Position numbers and translations under genes: made by a program. The notes under the pieces are model-generated. The model saw only the letters and a list, made by a program, of their open reading frames with translations. It was not told the origin of the DNA and searched no databases. From assembly GCA_026225945.1 (NCBI GenBank), contig JAMJFZ010000107.1, forward strand, positions 44,444,501 to 44,508,500: DNA of 64,000 bases. The letters are read 5' to 3'. Shown here in pieces: positions 1-10,329 of the stretch. This DNA is from Cricetomys ansorgei (taxonomy: Eukaryota; Chordata; Mammalia; Rodentia; Nesomyidae). Numbering within the stretch: the stretch's first letter is position 1; each line of letters begins with the position of its first letter.

Positions 1-309
1 AGGTGTATGATTCACAGGAGGAAAACACATAATGCTACTTATTTTCTGAAATCTCAAATATATAGTAAAAGAAGTCACATATTTGAAGTGGTGTCTTATC
101 GATTCTTGCTAGTGGGATGCCAGACTTCATAATTAACAAGCATTTTAAAAATTCAATTCCTTAATAATTTACTTCATTTTGTACTTCTCGAGTCAACAAT
201 GCAATGTAATACACTCAATTAATTCTTTAATTCACTTTGCTTTAGAGATAGAACCAAAGAAATTACTTCTTTGGGGACAGATTTTACCCTCATGAATGTG
301 GAAACTCAG

Positions 310-430
310 CAGGCATGTTGACACACACCTGTGCCCTCAGCGTTTGGAAAGTGGCGTCCAGAGGGTAGGAAGGTGAGTCCAAGGCCAGCCTTAGCTATCT
401 AGTGAGATTTTGTCTGAAAAAAAAAAAAAC
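310..430 (+). repeat. B1-related SINE
   Basis: A diverged 7SL-derived SINE in sense orientation. The body reads as the B1 head (ggcatgttgacacacacctg), a middle with 'ccaaggccagcctta', and the end 'agtgagattttgtctg' running into a 13-base A tail. Divergence indicates an old copy (PB1/B1F or the B1 half of a B4). The A tail explains the reading frame seen on the opposite strand, which is not a gene. Confidence 0.75.
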
Positions 431-1920
431 CCAAACAGTAGAAATGCTCACAAACTTTAAGCTGTTCAGCATACAATATTTGTTTACAATTCTAGTTGTG
501 CTAATGTGCAGTGTGAGCAGATAGCATAGCTCTTTCCAATCATGGACACCACCATGTATATGAAGAATGCATACCAAATGTGGCCAATTAGCTGAAATCC
601 TATAATGAAGGATATTCTTTCTAAAATTATCCTTTCCGTTCTCATTAGGACTATTGTTCATGTTACCAGAGACAGAGAAAGATAGAACAGAAGGTGAAGA
701 AGACTCACAGTGAATCCCGAACCTTAAATATCCTTACTTTATTCTGTGAATATTTTCATCAAAAATTCTACTCCCTAGATGTTGTCTCCATTAGCTACTT
801 TAAATTGTAAGTACATTTAGCTAGTTGACCATGAATTAATGTTTCCTTATAAACCACACATATGGAGAAACTTTTACTTTATCATTACATTTAATCCGGC
901 TTGTTTTCATTATATTTAAAAACGTAACCTTGTAGGTTGGGGGCTTGAAAACTTGACCACCTTGAGTGTGGCACTTTGTCATGTTGAACTAGAGAAGCAA
1001 TCTGAGAATGGAGGTCTTTCTGACTCTTGATCAGTTTGGGGACCCTCATCCCCAGTGTAGGGAAAAGCTCTTGCTGTGCGTTTCAAAGGGAATACAGTGA
1101 CCACAAGCCCTTCCCAAAGAAACTCATCAAACAGCCACCAAAGGTCCATAACTCGTGAGTGTATATACCGGAGCAGGCTTCGGCATGGCTTGCTTCTCCT
1201 AGGGGTAGCTCTGAGAAATTGCCTGAGGGATTTAATCTACACCAGCAACCTCTGTTCACCTGAACATCTGCCTCTCATCTTCCCAAACTAGCTGTTCCTT
1301 CCCCTGGAGCTTTCTCTTGACCAGTCCTTGTCCTTCATGTCCCTTGGGCACGTTCCTTCCCCCCAGCACCTGTCTGCTACCTCTCCTAACCTTCCAATAC
1401 CCTCATTTCTCTCTCCACTATAAAACTCATACTAATGTTCATCAATTTTCACTTTTTTTTTTCCTGTTTGCTTTTTGCCTGTTCATTTCAGCAAACACTA
1501 AAAGAATACAATGGAAATTTCCCTTTGTTTCTATATATGTAAAAAAATGGGATGGGATTTGCTCTTGCTTCCCCTCCAGTCACTCTCAGAAATGATTTAT
1601 GCTACTTACCGATTTTAAGAATTTACTTCCAATTGATATTTGCACTCCCATGTTTATGATATGTAATGACAAATCCAACTAGCTTATTTTTCAATTTGTG
1701 CAAAAAAAAAAAAAAAACCCAAAAAACACTGCTGTAACTTATTTGACAAAACTGAAAAATGGATAGAATGGTCTTATGAATAGAAGAGTCTTCCATTTGG
1801 TTCTCTCTTGTCTGCCTATATATGTAATGTAGCCATTACTTTTGGTCAGTAGCTTGCCAAATGATAGAACAGACCAACAGATTCAACGTTTTTATTTTAG
1901 TGTGTGTTTCATTAGTTTTT
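431..1920. other. No gene seen; unique AT-rich DNA
   Basis: I recognise no repeat family here. Features are limited to short homopolymers (a T run near 1449 and a 15-base A run near 1704). The small frames at 1076-1291 and 1317-1595 have low-complexity, unconserved-looking translations and no homology that I recognise. Confidence 0.6.
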
Positions 1921-1924
1921 TCAT

Positions 1925-2172
1925 AAATGCCCATTTTATTTTATTATTTATTTATTATTTTATTTAAAAAAATTAAAATTTTAATTTATGTGCGTGGGTG
2001 TTTTGCTTGCCTGTATGTCTGCCTACATACGATGCGTGGGAGGAAGCACCGGCTTCCCTAGAAATGGAACAGCAGAAGGTTGTGAGCTGCCATGCAAGTG
2101 ATGCGAATGAAAGCTTGGTCCTCTGGAAAAGCAGCCCATTCCCTTAACCACTGAGCATCTCTCCAGTTCTTC
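1925..2172 (-). repeat. B3 SINE (B2-related), antisense
   Basis: Read on the minus strand this is a tRNA-derived B3-type SINE. The plus strand shows the reversed tRNA-like head at the right ('ccactgagcatctctccagt'), the diagnostic 'ggttgtgagctgccatg' in the middle, and the T/A-rich tail complement at the left (about 1925-1985). It is diverged, with the tail degraded into mixed A/T. Confidence 0.8.
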
Positions 2173-2411
2173 ATTTCATTTTGATGAAACCTCTGGTAAA
2201 AGCAAAGGGAATACAATGCCAAAGTTAGAAACATTTTTAAAAAGTCATAAAGGTGATTGAAATGCATTTTAAAAATTGGTGTAGATTTTTCATGAGATGA
2301 TTTAAAATGTGATTTTTCAATCTGGAAAAAATCTTGATTTTAGTTGTACAACTTTACTGCCCTTCATTTGAACAGAAAATAAAATTTGGTCTTGTTTGAT
2401 CTTTTAATGAA

Positions 2412-2416
2412 GAGTG

Positions 2417-2461
<45 letters not shown>
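2412..2461. repeat. (GT)n microsatellite
   Basis: About 19 uninterrupted GT units follow a short interrupted GT lead. It is a typical rodent dinucleotide array and likely length-polymorphic. Confidence 0.97.
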
Positions 2462-2463
<2 letters not shown>

Positions 2464-3165
2464 AAGGGGGTCACAGACATGTCTTTCTTCATCTCTTTTT
2501 ATATACTTCCAACACCCATACAGGAAAATCCACTTTCTCTAGTCTAAATAAAAGATCTAATTCCTTCCTATAGAAAGATAGGACGTGGTTCTTTCTTATG
2601 TATATGAAAGAAAATACTATGAACTATAGAAGACGGAATTATTTCTTGGCATTATTCAAATCCATTGTTCAGGACTATAAATGGAGTACAGTCAGGAGAC
2701 TCCCATTCCCCTTTGAATAAAAGTGGAGTTTTGTCTTCATTAGCCTGTAACAGTGTGCACCAACTCCTGTGTTTATGAATTACATGCATTTGGAAGCATG
2801 TAATAGGTTTCTGCTCTTTCTCAATGCTTTGGAAAATCACCAAAGCAAGGTTTTAATGCCTGGGGAAGACCATGTGTAGGATAGTAAACCCAATTGCAAC
2901 TTGCTCTCTTTCTACATTATTTAGTTAAAAGAAGAGGCTACATTTAATAATATTTTAGTGCATCAAAGGCAAGTGATTTTAGTTACCAAACTTTTGAGTT
3001 TGCTGATCCCTCTTAATTCTGTACAATAAATTATTCTCTATTTATCGATTGAGTGAATGAACAAAATAGAGTCTGGAGAAGGTTATGAGATATTAAATAA
3101 GATACAAAACAAAACAGACTGAAACACCCCCCCTCAATTTCTTCAGTCTAAACATTATTATCTAG
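2462..3165. other. No gene seen; unique DNA
   Basis: AT-rich sequence with no recognisable repeat or exon-like structure. A 63-codon frame on the minus strand at 2652-2843 looks like chance. Confidence 0.55.
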
Positions 3166-3166
3166 T

Positions 3167-3252
3167 GTTATTATAACAAAAAACAATAATAATAAAACAA
3201 AATAATAATACAAATGAAAACAAAAATAATAAATAAGAATAAACTAATCTTT
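3167..3252. repeat. A-rich (AAT/AAC) low-complexity tract
   Basis: Mixed A-rich simple sequence dominated by AAT and AAAC words, about 85 bases. It may be the remnant tail of a lost retroelement, but no body is visible next to it. Confidence 0.85.
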
Positions 3253-3374
3253 AAGTGTAATCCATAAATATAATAATTGAATACTAATGAAAGTATGAAA
3301 ATTTAACCTCAGTACAGCTTGGTTTTCTTTTTTGGAAAGAAAAAAGCTATTCTTTGTAGCGTGGACTGTCTTTG

Positions 3375-3506
3375 GACATGAGTAGCCCAGGCTGGCCTTG
3401 TACTTGAGATCCTTGTACTTGTACTTCCTTCCTTGTACTTGAGATCTCCCTGTCTCAGCCTTCTGAATAGCTGGGATTACAGGTTTATGCCGCCATATCC
3501 AGCTGA
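3375..3506 (-). repeat. B1-related SINE with internal duplication, antisense
   Basis: An antisense 7SL-derived SINE of old type: 'agcccaggctggccttg' and 'agctgggattacaggtttatgcc' are reversed B1/PB1 landmarks. The centre has an expanded region in which 'ccttgtacttgagatc' occurs twice (about 3396-3413 and 3431-3447), separated by more copies of 'ttgtactt'. This is a local tandem expansion inside the SINE. Confidence 0.75.
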
Positions 3507-4267
3507 TTCCAAATTTTAACTTTACTCTTCATATTCCCTTCATTGGAGGTACTTTGAATTAATTATTTTTGGAGATGAATCAGATAATTTCTGGTAGACT
3601 AGGATATATTGTAAATAATATTACTTTGGATTTTCCCTGTAGGAGTTGCCTCTCTCTGCTGCTGTTGTGCAGCGTCCTGAGTGATGGTGTGGATAGATTA
3701 AACCTTTACTTAATTTCCATGACTTAACAGTGAGAAATCAAATCAAGCTCAAAGAGCGAAGCAACCAGTTAATGAAATGTAGAACTGAATCATAAAGTGG
3801 GAGGCAAGGATGATCCGGAGCAGTCCAGAAAAGCAGAAGAAAATGAGGCAGGAGATGGCCAGAATGAAAGTCAAAAGGTTGTTCCCTACATAGCCTTTCC
3901 ACCAGGAACCATGCCTTGTTTCTGGGCTATACTGAAGAACTAGAATGTTCTCATGGACAGCAGTTTGAGGTGGTTTTGGTTTTGTTTCATTTGTTGTTTT
4001 GGTTTTTTTGGGAATGGATTTTTAATATAAACAAGTTATGTTATTACTCTCATTGTCAATATTACTTAGCAATATTAGTAGCAATATTTTCTAGAGCACT
4101 AGCATGAATTTGATACATAGGGTGCAGAATATTGACATGTGCTAAAAGATGTGGAGTTTCCTTCTGCAACAGTAGAAGTGGCTTTAGGCCTTGGAAATGA
4201 GGTGATTTTGATGTTGTTATTGTTTTGTTTTTTGTTTGCTTTGTAGCGCATTAGCAAGGAGGAATAA
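3507..4267. other. No gene seen; unique DNA
   Basis: No repeat family recognised. A GT/TTG-rich stretch at about 3970-4010 and 4210-4245 is the only compositional feature. The 63-codon frame at 3916-4107 runs through that low-complexity DNA. Confidence 0.55.
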
Positions 4268-4268
4268 T

Positions 4269-4346
4269 TCTACAGCCTTATCACCCTGATCCTGTGGATC
4301 TCGGAAGCTAAGCAGGGTTGGGCCTGGTTAGTACTTGGATGGGAGA
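4269..4346 (+). pseudogene. 5S rRNA pseudogene, 3'-truncated
   Basis: The sequence matches the vertebrate 5S rRNA gene from its first bases ('tctacagccttatcaccctga' versus tctacggccataccaccctga). It then lacks about 11 bases of the loop A/helix II region and resumes with an almost exact match through 'gatctcggaagctaagcagggt', 'gggcctggttagtacttggatgggaga'. The last roughly 27 bases of 5S are absent, and the sequence runs into a purine-rich tract instead. The RNA polymerase III internal control region (A box, intermediate element, C box) is nearly intact, with one visible change in the A box (tcggg to ttggg). The deletion and missing 3' end argue against a functional rRNA gene. It is most likely a retrotransposed or duplicated 5S copy, of which mammalian genomes carry many. 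No flanking poly(A) or clear target duplication is visible. Confidence 0.92.
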
Positions 4347-4381
4347 AAGGAGGGATAAAATATTATGTCCAGGGGACTGTG

Positions 4382-4459
4382 AGTGAAGGGCTGGACAAAG
4401 AGGAAAGAAGGTAGGAGAAGCAAGAACAGGAGGAGAAGAGGAGGAGGAAGGAGGAACCA
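4382..4459. repeat. Polypurine (GGA/GAA) tract
   Basis: Nearly all-purine sequence rich in AGGAGGA and GAAGA words, starting about 35 bases after the 5S pseudogene. It could adopt triplex-type DNA. It produces leucine/serine-rich spurious frames on the minus strand. Confidence 0.8.
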
Positions 4460-5290
4460 GTGAGATGAGTGGGAGGAGTCATCTGGTTTGTCTGCTTGAG
4501 CCACACCCACTTCAAGCTGGAATAATTTAGTGTCTCCCTAGATGGAGCTGGAAGACTTTGCCCAAACAGGCTCTGGTGGCACCATATTCCCCAGGACTGA
4601 AGTAATTCAATTAGCATTTGCCAAAAAAGAATTAGCTGCAAACCAGCTTTACTGCTGGTTCCAACAATTTTCTTTTCCTCCTTGTGAATTCCTTGGGGCA
4701 GCCGTACCTGTGTTATTATCAGGGACCCTCTTGCTGCCTATTTAAGTTTATTTTGGTCTCTGAGGCTATGGGCTGAACTATGCTCTTCTGCTACAGACCC
4801 CTATTTTGTAGATGAGATGGTAATTCAGGATGTTGGCTAAATGTTGAGCGTCTTTTGCCTGAATTCAGGACTGAAGCTTTTAGAACTTGCTGTGTTATCT
4901 CCTGATGAACCAGATCAGCATTTTAGTCATCTTTCATAAGAAGATAAAGCTCAAAATAAGCAATTACCATGTTAAAATTGTCCTTGACATAAAAAACTAA
5001 CCCATAAATAAGATTGTAATAATTATAGCTGGAAAATATCTCCCAGTATTCTACAATCTTAACTAATCATATTCATTCTTTTTTTTCCCGATTCTCCTTA
5101 TTAGTTTTTACCCCTAGGAGAACATAGGTTTTATTTAGTTATGATCATAGCAGTGATTCAAGTTACTACACAAGATCTACTGCAAGAAAGTTTCTGTTTT
5201 GCTACCAAAGTTGGAAGGGGTGACATTTATCAAAGAATATACCCATCTCGTACTGTGCTAGCTGGTAGGTAGATAGCTCCAGAAATGTCT
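4460..5290. other. No gene seen; unique DNA
   Basis: No recognised repeat. Frames at 4542-4745 (plus) and the overlapping minus-strand frames are short and unremarkable. Confidence 0.5.
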
Positions 5291-5291
5291 G

Positions 5292-5338
5292 TTTTTTTCC
5301 TCCTTCCTTCCTTCCTTTCTTTTTTTTCTTTTTTTTAA
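5292..5338. repeat. Polypyrimidine (CCTT/T) tract
   Basis: A T-run, then (CCTT)n, then T-rich sequence, all pyrimidine. On the minus strand this is an A-rich, GGAA-containing tract, which could be the tail of a lost SINE. Confidence 0.85.
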
Positions 5339-5444
5339 GTGGAGCTGAGCTTTCTTTTTGAGAATAATATTCTAATACCTCTGATAGGAAGGTTCTTGGA
5401 AAGTGTGGAAACTTAGCCATTTGGATTGCACATATTTTCTTGAT

Positions 5445-5815
5445 TTATGTGCCAGCTACTTTTTGTCAACTTGACACAAATTAGAGTTACCTGGGAAGAG
5501 AAAATCTCAGCTGAGGAATTGCTTTCCCAGACTGGCCTGTGGGCTAGTCTGTGGGGCCATTTTCTCCATTAATGACTGATGGGGAGGACTCAGCCTACTG
5601 TGGGTGGTGCTACCCCTGGTGGGTGGTGCTGGGTTGTGCAAGAAAGCAAGCTGTGCAAGCACTATAAGCAACCTTTTCCATGGCCTCTGCTTTGGTTCCT
5701 GCTGCTAGCATCCTGCTTTCAGTGCTGACTTCCTTCAATAATGGACTGTAAGCCAAATACATACTTTCCTCCCTGCATTAGTTTTAGTCAGTGTTATACC
5801 ACTAGTTATATTATT
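5445..5815 (+). mobile_element. Rodent MaLR-like LTR (solo)
   Basis: Matches a common rodent repeat. Landmarks in order are 'ttgtcaacttgacacaaat', a central 'ctcagcctactgtgggtggtgctacccctgg' region, a 'ccatggcctctgc' segment and a polyadenylation-region-like 'ctgtaagccaaata'. The right end ('ttttagtcagtgttatacc') is cut short by the adjoining ACTAT microsatellite before the usual 'actaagaca' terminus. I infer an LTR of the ERVL-MaLR kind because the consensus I remember ends like MaLR LTRs. The exact family name is not asserted. No internal retroviral sequence adjoins it. Confidence 0.6.
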
Positions 5816-5946
5816 TATACTATACTATACTATACTATACTATACTATACTATACTATACTATACTATATATATATATATAGTTTATTATACTATATTAT
5901 ATTTATAATATATTATATATAATATATGTATTATATATAATATAAT
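5816..5946. repeat. (ACTAT)n microsatellite and AT-rich palindromic tract
   Basis: About ten ACTAT pentamers (5816-5868) run into (TA)n and then an AT-only stretch rich in TATAATATA words to 5946. The second half is strongly self-complementary and could extrude hairpins. The array truncates the preceding LTR. Confidence 0.95.
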
Positions 5947-6063
5947 CAAACTAAGATAATATTTTTGCGAGATCTCTAATGCCACCCAAAATCAACTCAC
6001 AACCCCCTGAAGTTCTACTCACTACCCATTATCTTTCCTGTTATGATTTTGACAGTCTTTTAG

Positions 6064-6160
6064 TGGCTGGGGTATAGCTCAGCAGTAGAGTGTATACCTA
6101 GAGGGTACTGAGGATGGTGTGGTCAATTCTTAGCACTTAAAGGGGTAAATAAAACAAAGT
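6064..6160 (+). repeat. ID-type SINE (tRNA-Ala-like)
   Basis: Sense copy of a rodent ID-like element: 'ggctggggtatagctcagcagtagagtg' is the tRNA-like A-box half, followed by a degraded B-box region ('ggtcaattcttagcact') and an A-rich tail ('aaataaaacaaagtaaa'). The B box has lost the gttcgaatc core, so this is an old, inactive copy and not a tRNA gene. Confidence 0.75.
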
Positions 6161-7325
6161 AAATCATAGTCATTCACTAAAGGAAATGTGGCAGTCATAA
6201 TGGCTTAGAGCCAGCCCCATTCAACCTGAGGCTTATAGACCTCATGCGTCTCCAGATAGGTATGCATACAGCCAAATACATTTGACTCTAGACTGTTACA
6301 AAAGAAATGTTAACCTGGGAAGAGATTGTTCCTCTTTTCATTTTCAAGAGATTTTTATATGATATTATTTGATTTAAGTTTGATGACCAGGTAACCCAAT
6401 TACCAAAGATACCTGTTAATGTGTTTAAAAAAATATGGAAGAAAAATGTACTTTTCGTGTTAGAAGATCAAAACCCAGGGCATATGATATGGGGATGGCT
6501 TTAGATAATTGCATGCTCAATAAAACATGTCTTTGAATCGCCTTGCTGCTGCTTCTTGTGTTCTTTCCTCTTCATCACACACTCACAGAAACTGCATGCA
6601 CAAACCGCACAGAGCTCTTGATGGATTAGTTAACACAGGCATGTTTGTGTCTTAATTACTTGCCATTCTGGAAGGGCATACATTTTGTAAAGAGAACCTC
6701 AGGGGGACCATATTTAACCTAAGTGAGTGTTGTTTTTTTAGTAGCAGAAATTCAAAGGGCTGCATTTCTAGAAGGAAAGGTATGTGCTGGATTAAAGGAT
6801 TCCTGACCTGCAATTATATCACATCAGAGCATGTCTACTTAGAGGTGCACAGACACCTCGAAAAATTGTTAAGAACTTTGGAAGGGAATCGAGTAGATAA
6901 TCTTAAGGTTTAGAGAAGAGAGAGAAACAGGAAATTGCAAATCTTTACTGGAGAAATGGTCTTTGTTGGAACTTGGAATGTGTGCTGGATACCTAGCATT
7001 TCCCCTGAAGAGTGGCAGATCCATTGATAACCAGAATCGGTCTAAGCATATGCTCCCCTCCAGGAATTCAGTAATATTGTGTGAATCCACATCTTTGAAT
7101 ACTGTAATGCTAGGATTTATTGTTCTCTTGAGGTGACTTTTTTCTTTACCAGTTGCTTCCACAGGCATCCTGAAACTCTGTCCTCAAAGAGCTTTCATTC
7201 TTCTGTGTTAGTCGGTAAGGCTGAGACTGGAGGGAGCAGCTGATGGAATCTTCTGGAAGCCTTGTTGATGTGGCTTGGATGTGGACTGTTCTCCCTTGGC
7301 TCCGGGGTTTGCCTCCTAGCTGTTG
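6161..7325. other. No gene seen; unique DNA
   Basis: I see no recognisable transposon. The 99-codon minus-strand frame at 6869-7168 has no supporting features. Confidence 0.5.
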
Positions 7326-7327
7326 CT

Positions 7328-7602
7328 GCTGTTTGAATGTTTGTGGTATCTTTAGGAGGCGGAGCCTTTCTGGAGACAGTGGGTCACTGTATGTGGTCCC
7401 TGAGGTTTTGGAACTTGGCCAGACTTCTTGCTTACTCTCTGCTTCTGGACTGCAGATGTGTTGTGACCAACCAATCTTCTGTTCTGACAGCCATAATGGA
7501 CTGTGTCTTCTTGGAGCTATTAGCCAAGATACAGCCTTCCTCTCTTAGATAGTGTTTTGTCAGGTGTTTGGTGATAGTAACATGAGAAGTAACTAACGCA
7601 CG
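7328..7602 (+). mobile_element. Diverged MaLR-like LTR fragment
   Basis: A degraded relative of the LTR family seen at 50310, 52299 and 59327. Shared landmarks in order are 'tgtttgaatg', 'aggaggcggagcc', 'gggtcactg', 'ctgaggtttt', 'ctgcagatgtg', 'ccataatggactgtg', 'agccaagat' and a terminal 'taacatgagaagtaactaac'. The 5' third is partly deleted. The two overlapping frames on the plus strand (7243-7548 and 7337-7552) lie across it and are not genes. Confidence 0.6.
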
Positions 7603-10220
7603 CTCTGCAGAGGTATAGAATCTTGTTCAGGTGGATCCTTCTTCTGGGGTCTTTGAGTCATGTGAAATACATAGACATATGTTGATTTTTGACACATAAA
7701 GAAACAAATAACTGCTAGATTTTTTTAAAAATCATGTAGTAATTGCTAAAATAGTGCATGATTCTTTCAATCAAACGATGACATGGAAAGAAAAATATTT
7801 AAAAAGAGTATGTTTATTTAGTTTTGTATATTCATTTGTCATTATATCTTCATGGGAATTACATATAAAATTGTCTGTGGTTAAAGGTTTTATTCATTTT
7901 GATTTCTAAGGAATAGATTCATGTAAATAAAACTGTACTATTTAGAAAAGAGTACTTAAGGCTTCAACTAATTAGAACTTTTCCTCTCTCTAGTGCTTTA
8001 AGGAAGCAGTTCACTCATGTGTCGCTCAAGCATATCTTGTCACGAGAAAATTAAACTGAGAAATGTCTACATTTGGAAACTTTTCTTTTATGGTCTGACC
8101 CTGACCACGGGGATCTTTTGTGTGAAATATTGCTATGAAAATGCCTGCCATCCTATTTGGCTGAACACAAAACATTAAATTGCGTTGTCATGGAATACTT
8201 AATAGTTAACAAAACTTGTATTCATTAATATCTAACACTTTGCTTTGAAACTCGTATGGTCTTGTTTCCACTTGCCCTCAAGGCTAACTACTTTGTTCTT
8301 TATAAGGCATTCAGACACAGAATAAATCAGCCAGGAGCTAGCTGTTCATCAGTTACATTAGCGGCAAAGCAGAGGAAGGGTAATTCTTGGCTACAATTTG
8401 CAGTTGTTCAGCACAGCGAGTCATTTTTTCTTATTTTCTTTATTGTTTTATATTATACAATTATATTACAGCTCCCAAACATTTTTTACCACTATGGGAA
8501 ACATTCATGAATTTATTTTCAAAGGTTAGTAATCTGCAAAATTAACATTATTAAGGATGGATATGGAAATTAAACACGTTAGAAGGTAATACTGCCTTTT
8601 GCATGAACTCCATGGCCAATGAATACTTGTTTGTATTTCCTTCATTCAGACCCAAAGTCAGCCTTAAATGCATCAATGTGGTAAGTTGGTGACATTGTCC
8701 TGACCTAGCAAAGGTCTAGTTTAGAGATTCTCTTTGTTCTTAGCTGTGTTCTATGACTTTCTGAACTTTCCTTTAAAGTGGAGGTTCATATCATGACCCA
8801 TAGAGAGGATGACCTGCTTTAACCTGACCTACAGAATATGTTTGTCTTTATTGTGTTAAGCCATTTGACATGCCGTTAGATGGTAGAATTTCATTGGATT
8901 GGAAGATTTTGATTGCTTTGGGGATCAATAATTATTCTAAGACATATTTTGAAGCATGTTGTGAACACAAACTTGCTTTCCTCCCCCTCCATTTTTAGAC
9001 ACATGACTCTATTAAGGGAAATCTAATCCGTATGTTTCTGATTCCTTTACACTTAACTCATCAAAATGTTGTTTTGTAAGAGCGCTTTGAAGTCAGGGAA
9101 GCCTTTTAAGTCATTTTTTATGAGACTTTTTCAAGCCTCTTTTCTTAGGAACAGGAAGTGGCATTTAGCCAACAGTTAGCAAACTCAAACACCAAAAGGT
9201 TCAACTTGGGTTTGACTCTCTGAAATGATGAGAGTTTGAATGGACTTCTGACATGACCCATCTTTGCCGTACATTACTGCCAATAGCCATCATAACGGTC
9301 CTAATTACCCAGACAACTCAAGGGTCCTAACCAACTGCCAAGTCTCAAGTGTTTCTCTAATCAATCTACTTCATGCTAAATTATGACTCACTTAACTTTA
9401 AAGGGACTACTTTATTACCCGTTCGGCCTAGCTAGCGTTTGTGTGTGTGAGACAGAGACTTCTGTGAGAGCTATTTAAATTGTCACTCTCACGAAGCTGG
9501 CCAGTTAGAACTTTAAAAAGCCAATCACTAGTGAAATCGCATAGAGTTCAAGTTCACAGAAGAAGTGAATGCTGATTGATTATGAAGGCTTCCAGCACAG
9601 AGACAAAAGGGATTACTCCTGACAGTCAGCTCTGAGGACAGAAGACAACACAGGTCCTGCGATGCTTTAGAAAATAAAACGCACATTAAATGAAGAATGA
9701 AGCATCTGGCTTCAGGACTACTTATTTGATTTATACTCAACAGTTGTTGTAAGTATAAACCAGCCTCCACTTCCCAGGAGATTTATAGCCCAAACAAGCT
9801 ACAGTGGTTCTAACTGCCTAATGCATTTGAAGTGAGTCAGTCTGATAGTGAAGAAGCTTTGAAATTCTCCTGCTAACTCTTCATTCAACAACCTGCAAGT
9901 TATGCGACAACAATTGTGACAAAGATAAGCAGCTGATCCAGGTTAAAAGCTCTAACTAAAGTCTCAAAGGAAGTCCAGCAAGGTGCAGCAGGAAATAGTT
10001 CTACAAACAAGAGTGTCAGTAAAGAGCAACGGAGTGCAATGTTCCCTTGGAAGGCGATGGGCAATGTGACTCTACTCTGTATCCAATATTACAACCTAGA
10101 CCAGGAGGCCTGAGGAATGTGGTGCAGAAGATCTTTGCAAAGGTAAATAGACCAGGATAGCGGATGATGTAAGGCCCAGGCATTCTGGCATCAGATCACA
10201 CTCTTCAGAGAGTGACTCCG
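7603..10220. other. Repeat-poor unique DNA
   Basis: No SINE, LINE or LTR that I can recognise over about 2.6 kb, unusual for rodent DNA. AT-rich throughout. No open frame exceeds 84 codons. Absence of insertions can mean selective constraint or simply unrecognised old repeats. Confidence 0.5.
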
Positions 10221-10224
10221 TCCT

Positions 10225-10325
10225 TCTGGCCATCAATGGATCTGTGATCTTGAGAACATTGCACTAATGATAGACCCCCATCTCACCAGACTACTGTGAA
10301 GATTGAAGGAGGCGATGCGTGTCCC
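10225..10325 (+). repeat. Possible MIR fragment
   Basis: Weak resemblance to the MIR core in sense orientation: 'ctgtgatcttgagaacattgc' (cf. gtgtgaccttgggcaagttac), later 'ccatctca' and 'actgtgaagattgaaggaggcgatg' (cf. tgtgaggattaaatgag). Too diverged for certainty. Confidence 0.35.
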
Positions 10326-10329
10326 TGCT

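Noticed and set aside
4269..4346. Functional 5S rRNA gene
   Set aside because: An ~11 base internal deletion and a missing 3' end would prevent correct folding and termination, so it is listed as a pseudogene.
6064..6160. tRNA-like sequence, possible tRNA gene
   Set aside because: A and B boxes belong to an ID-type SINE with an A-rich tail. No cloverleaf or intact anticodon stem. The same applies to the units at 14928, 33899, 33993 and 41148.
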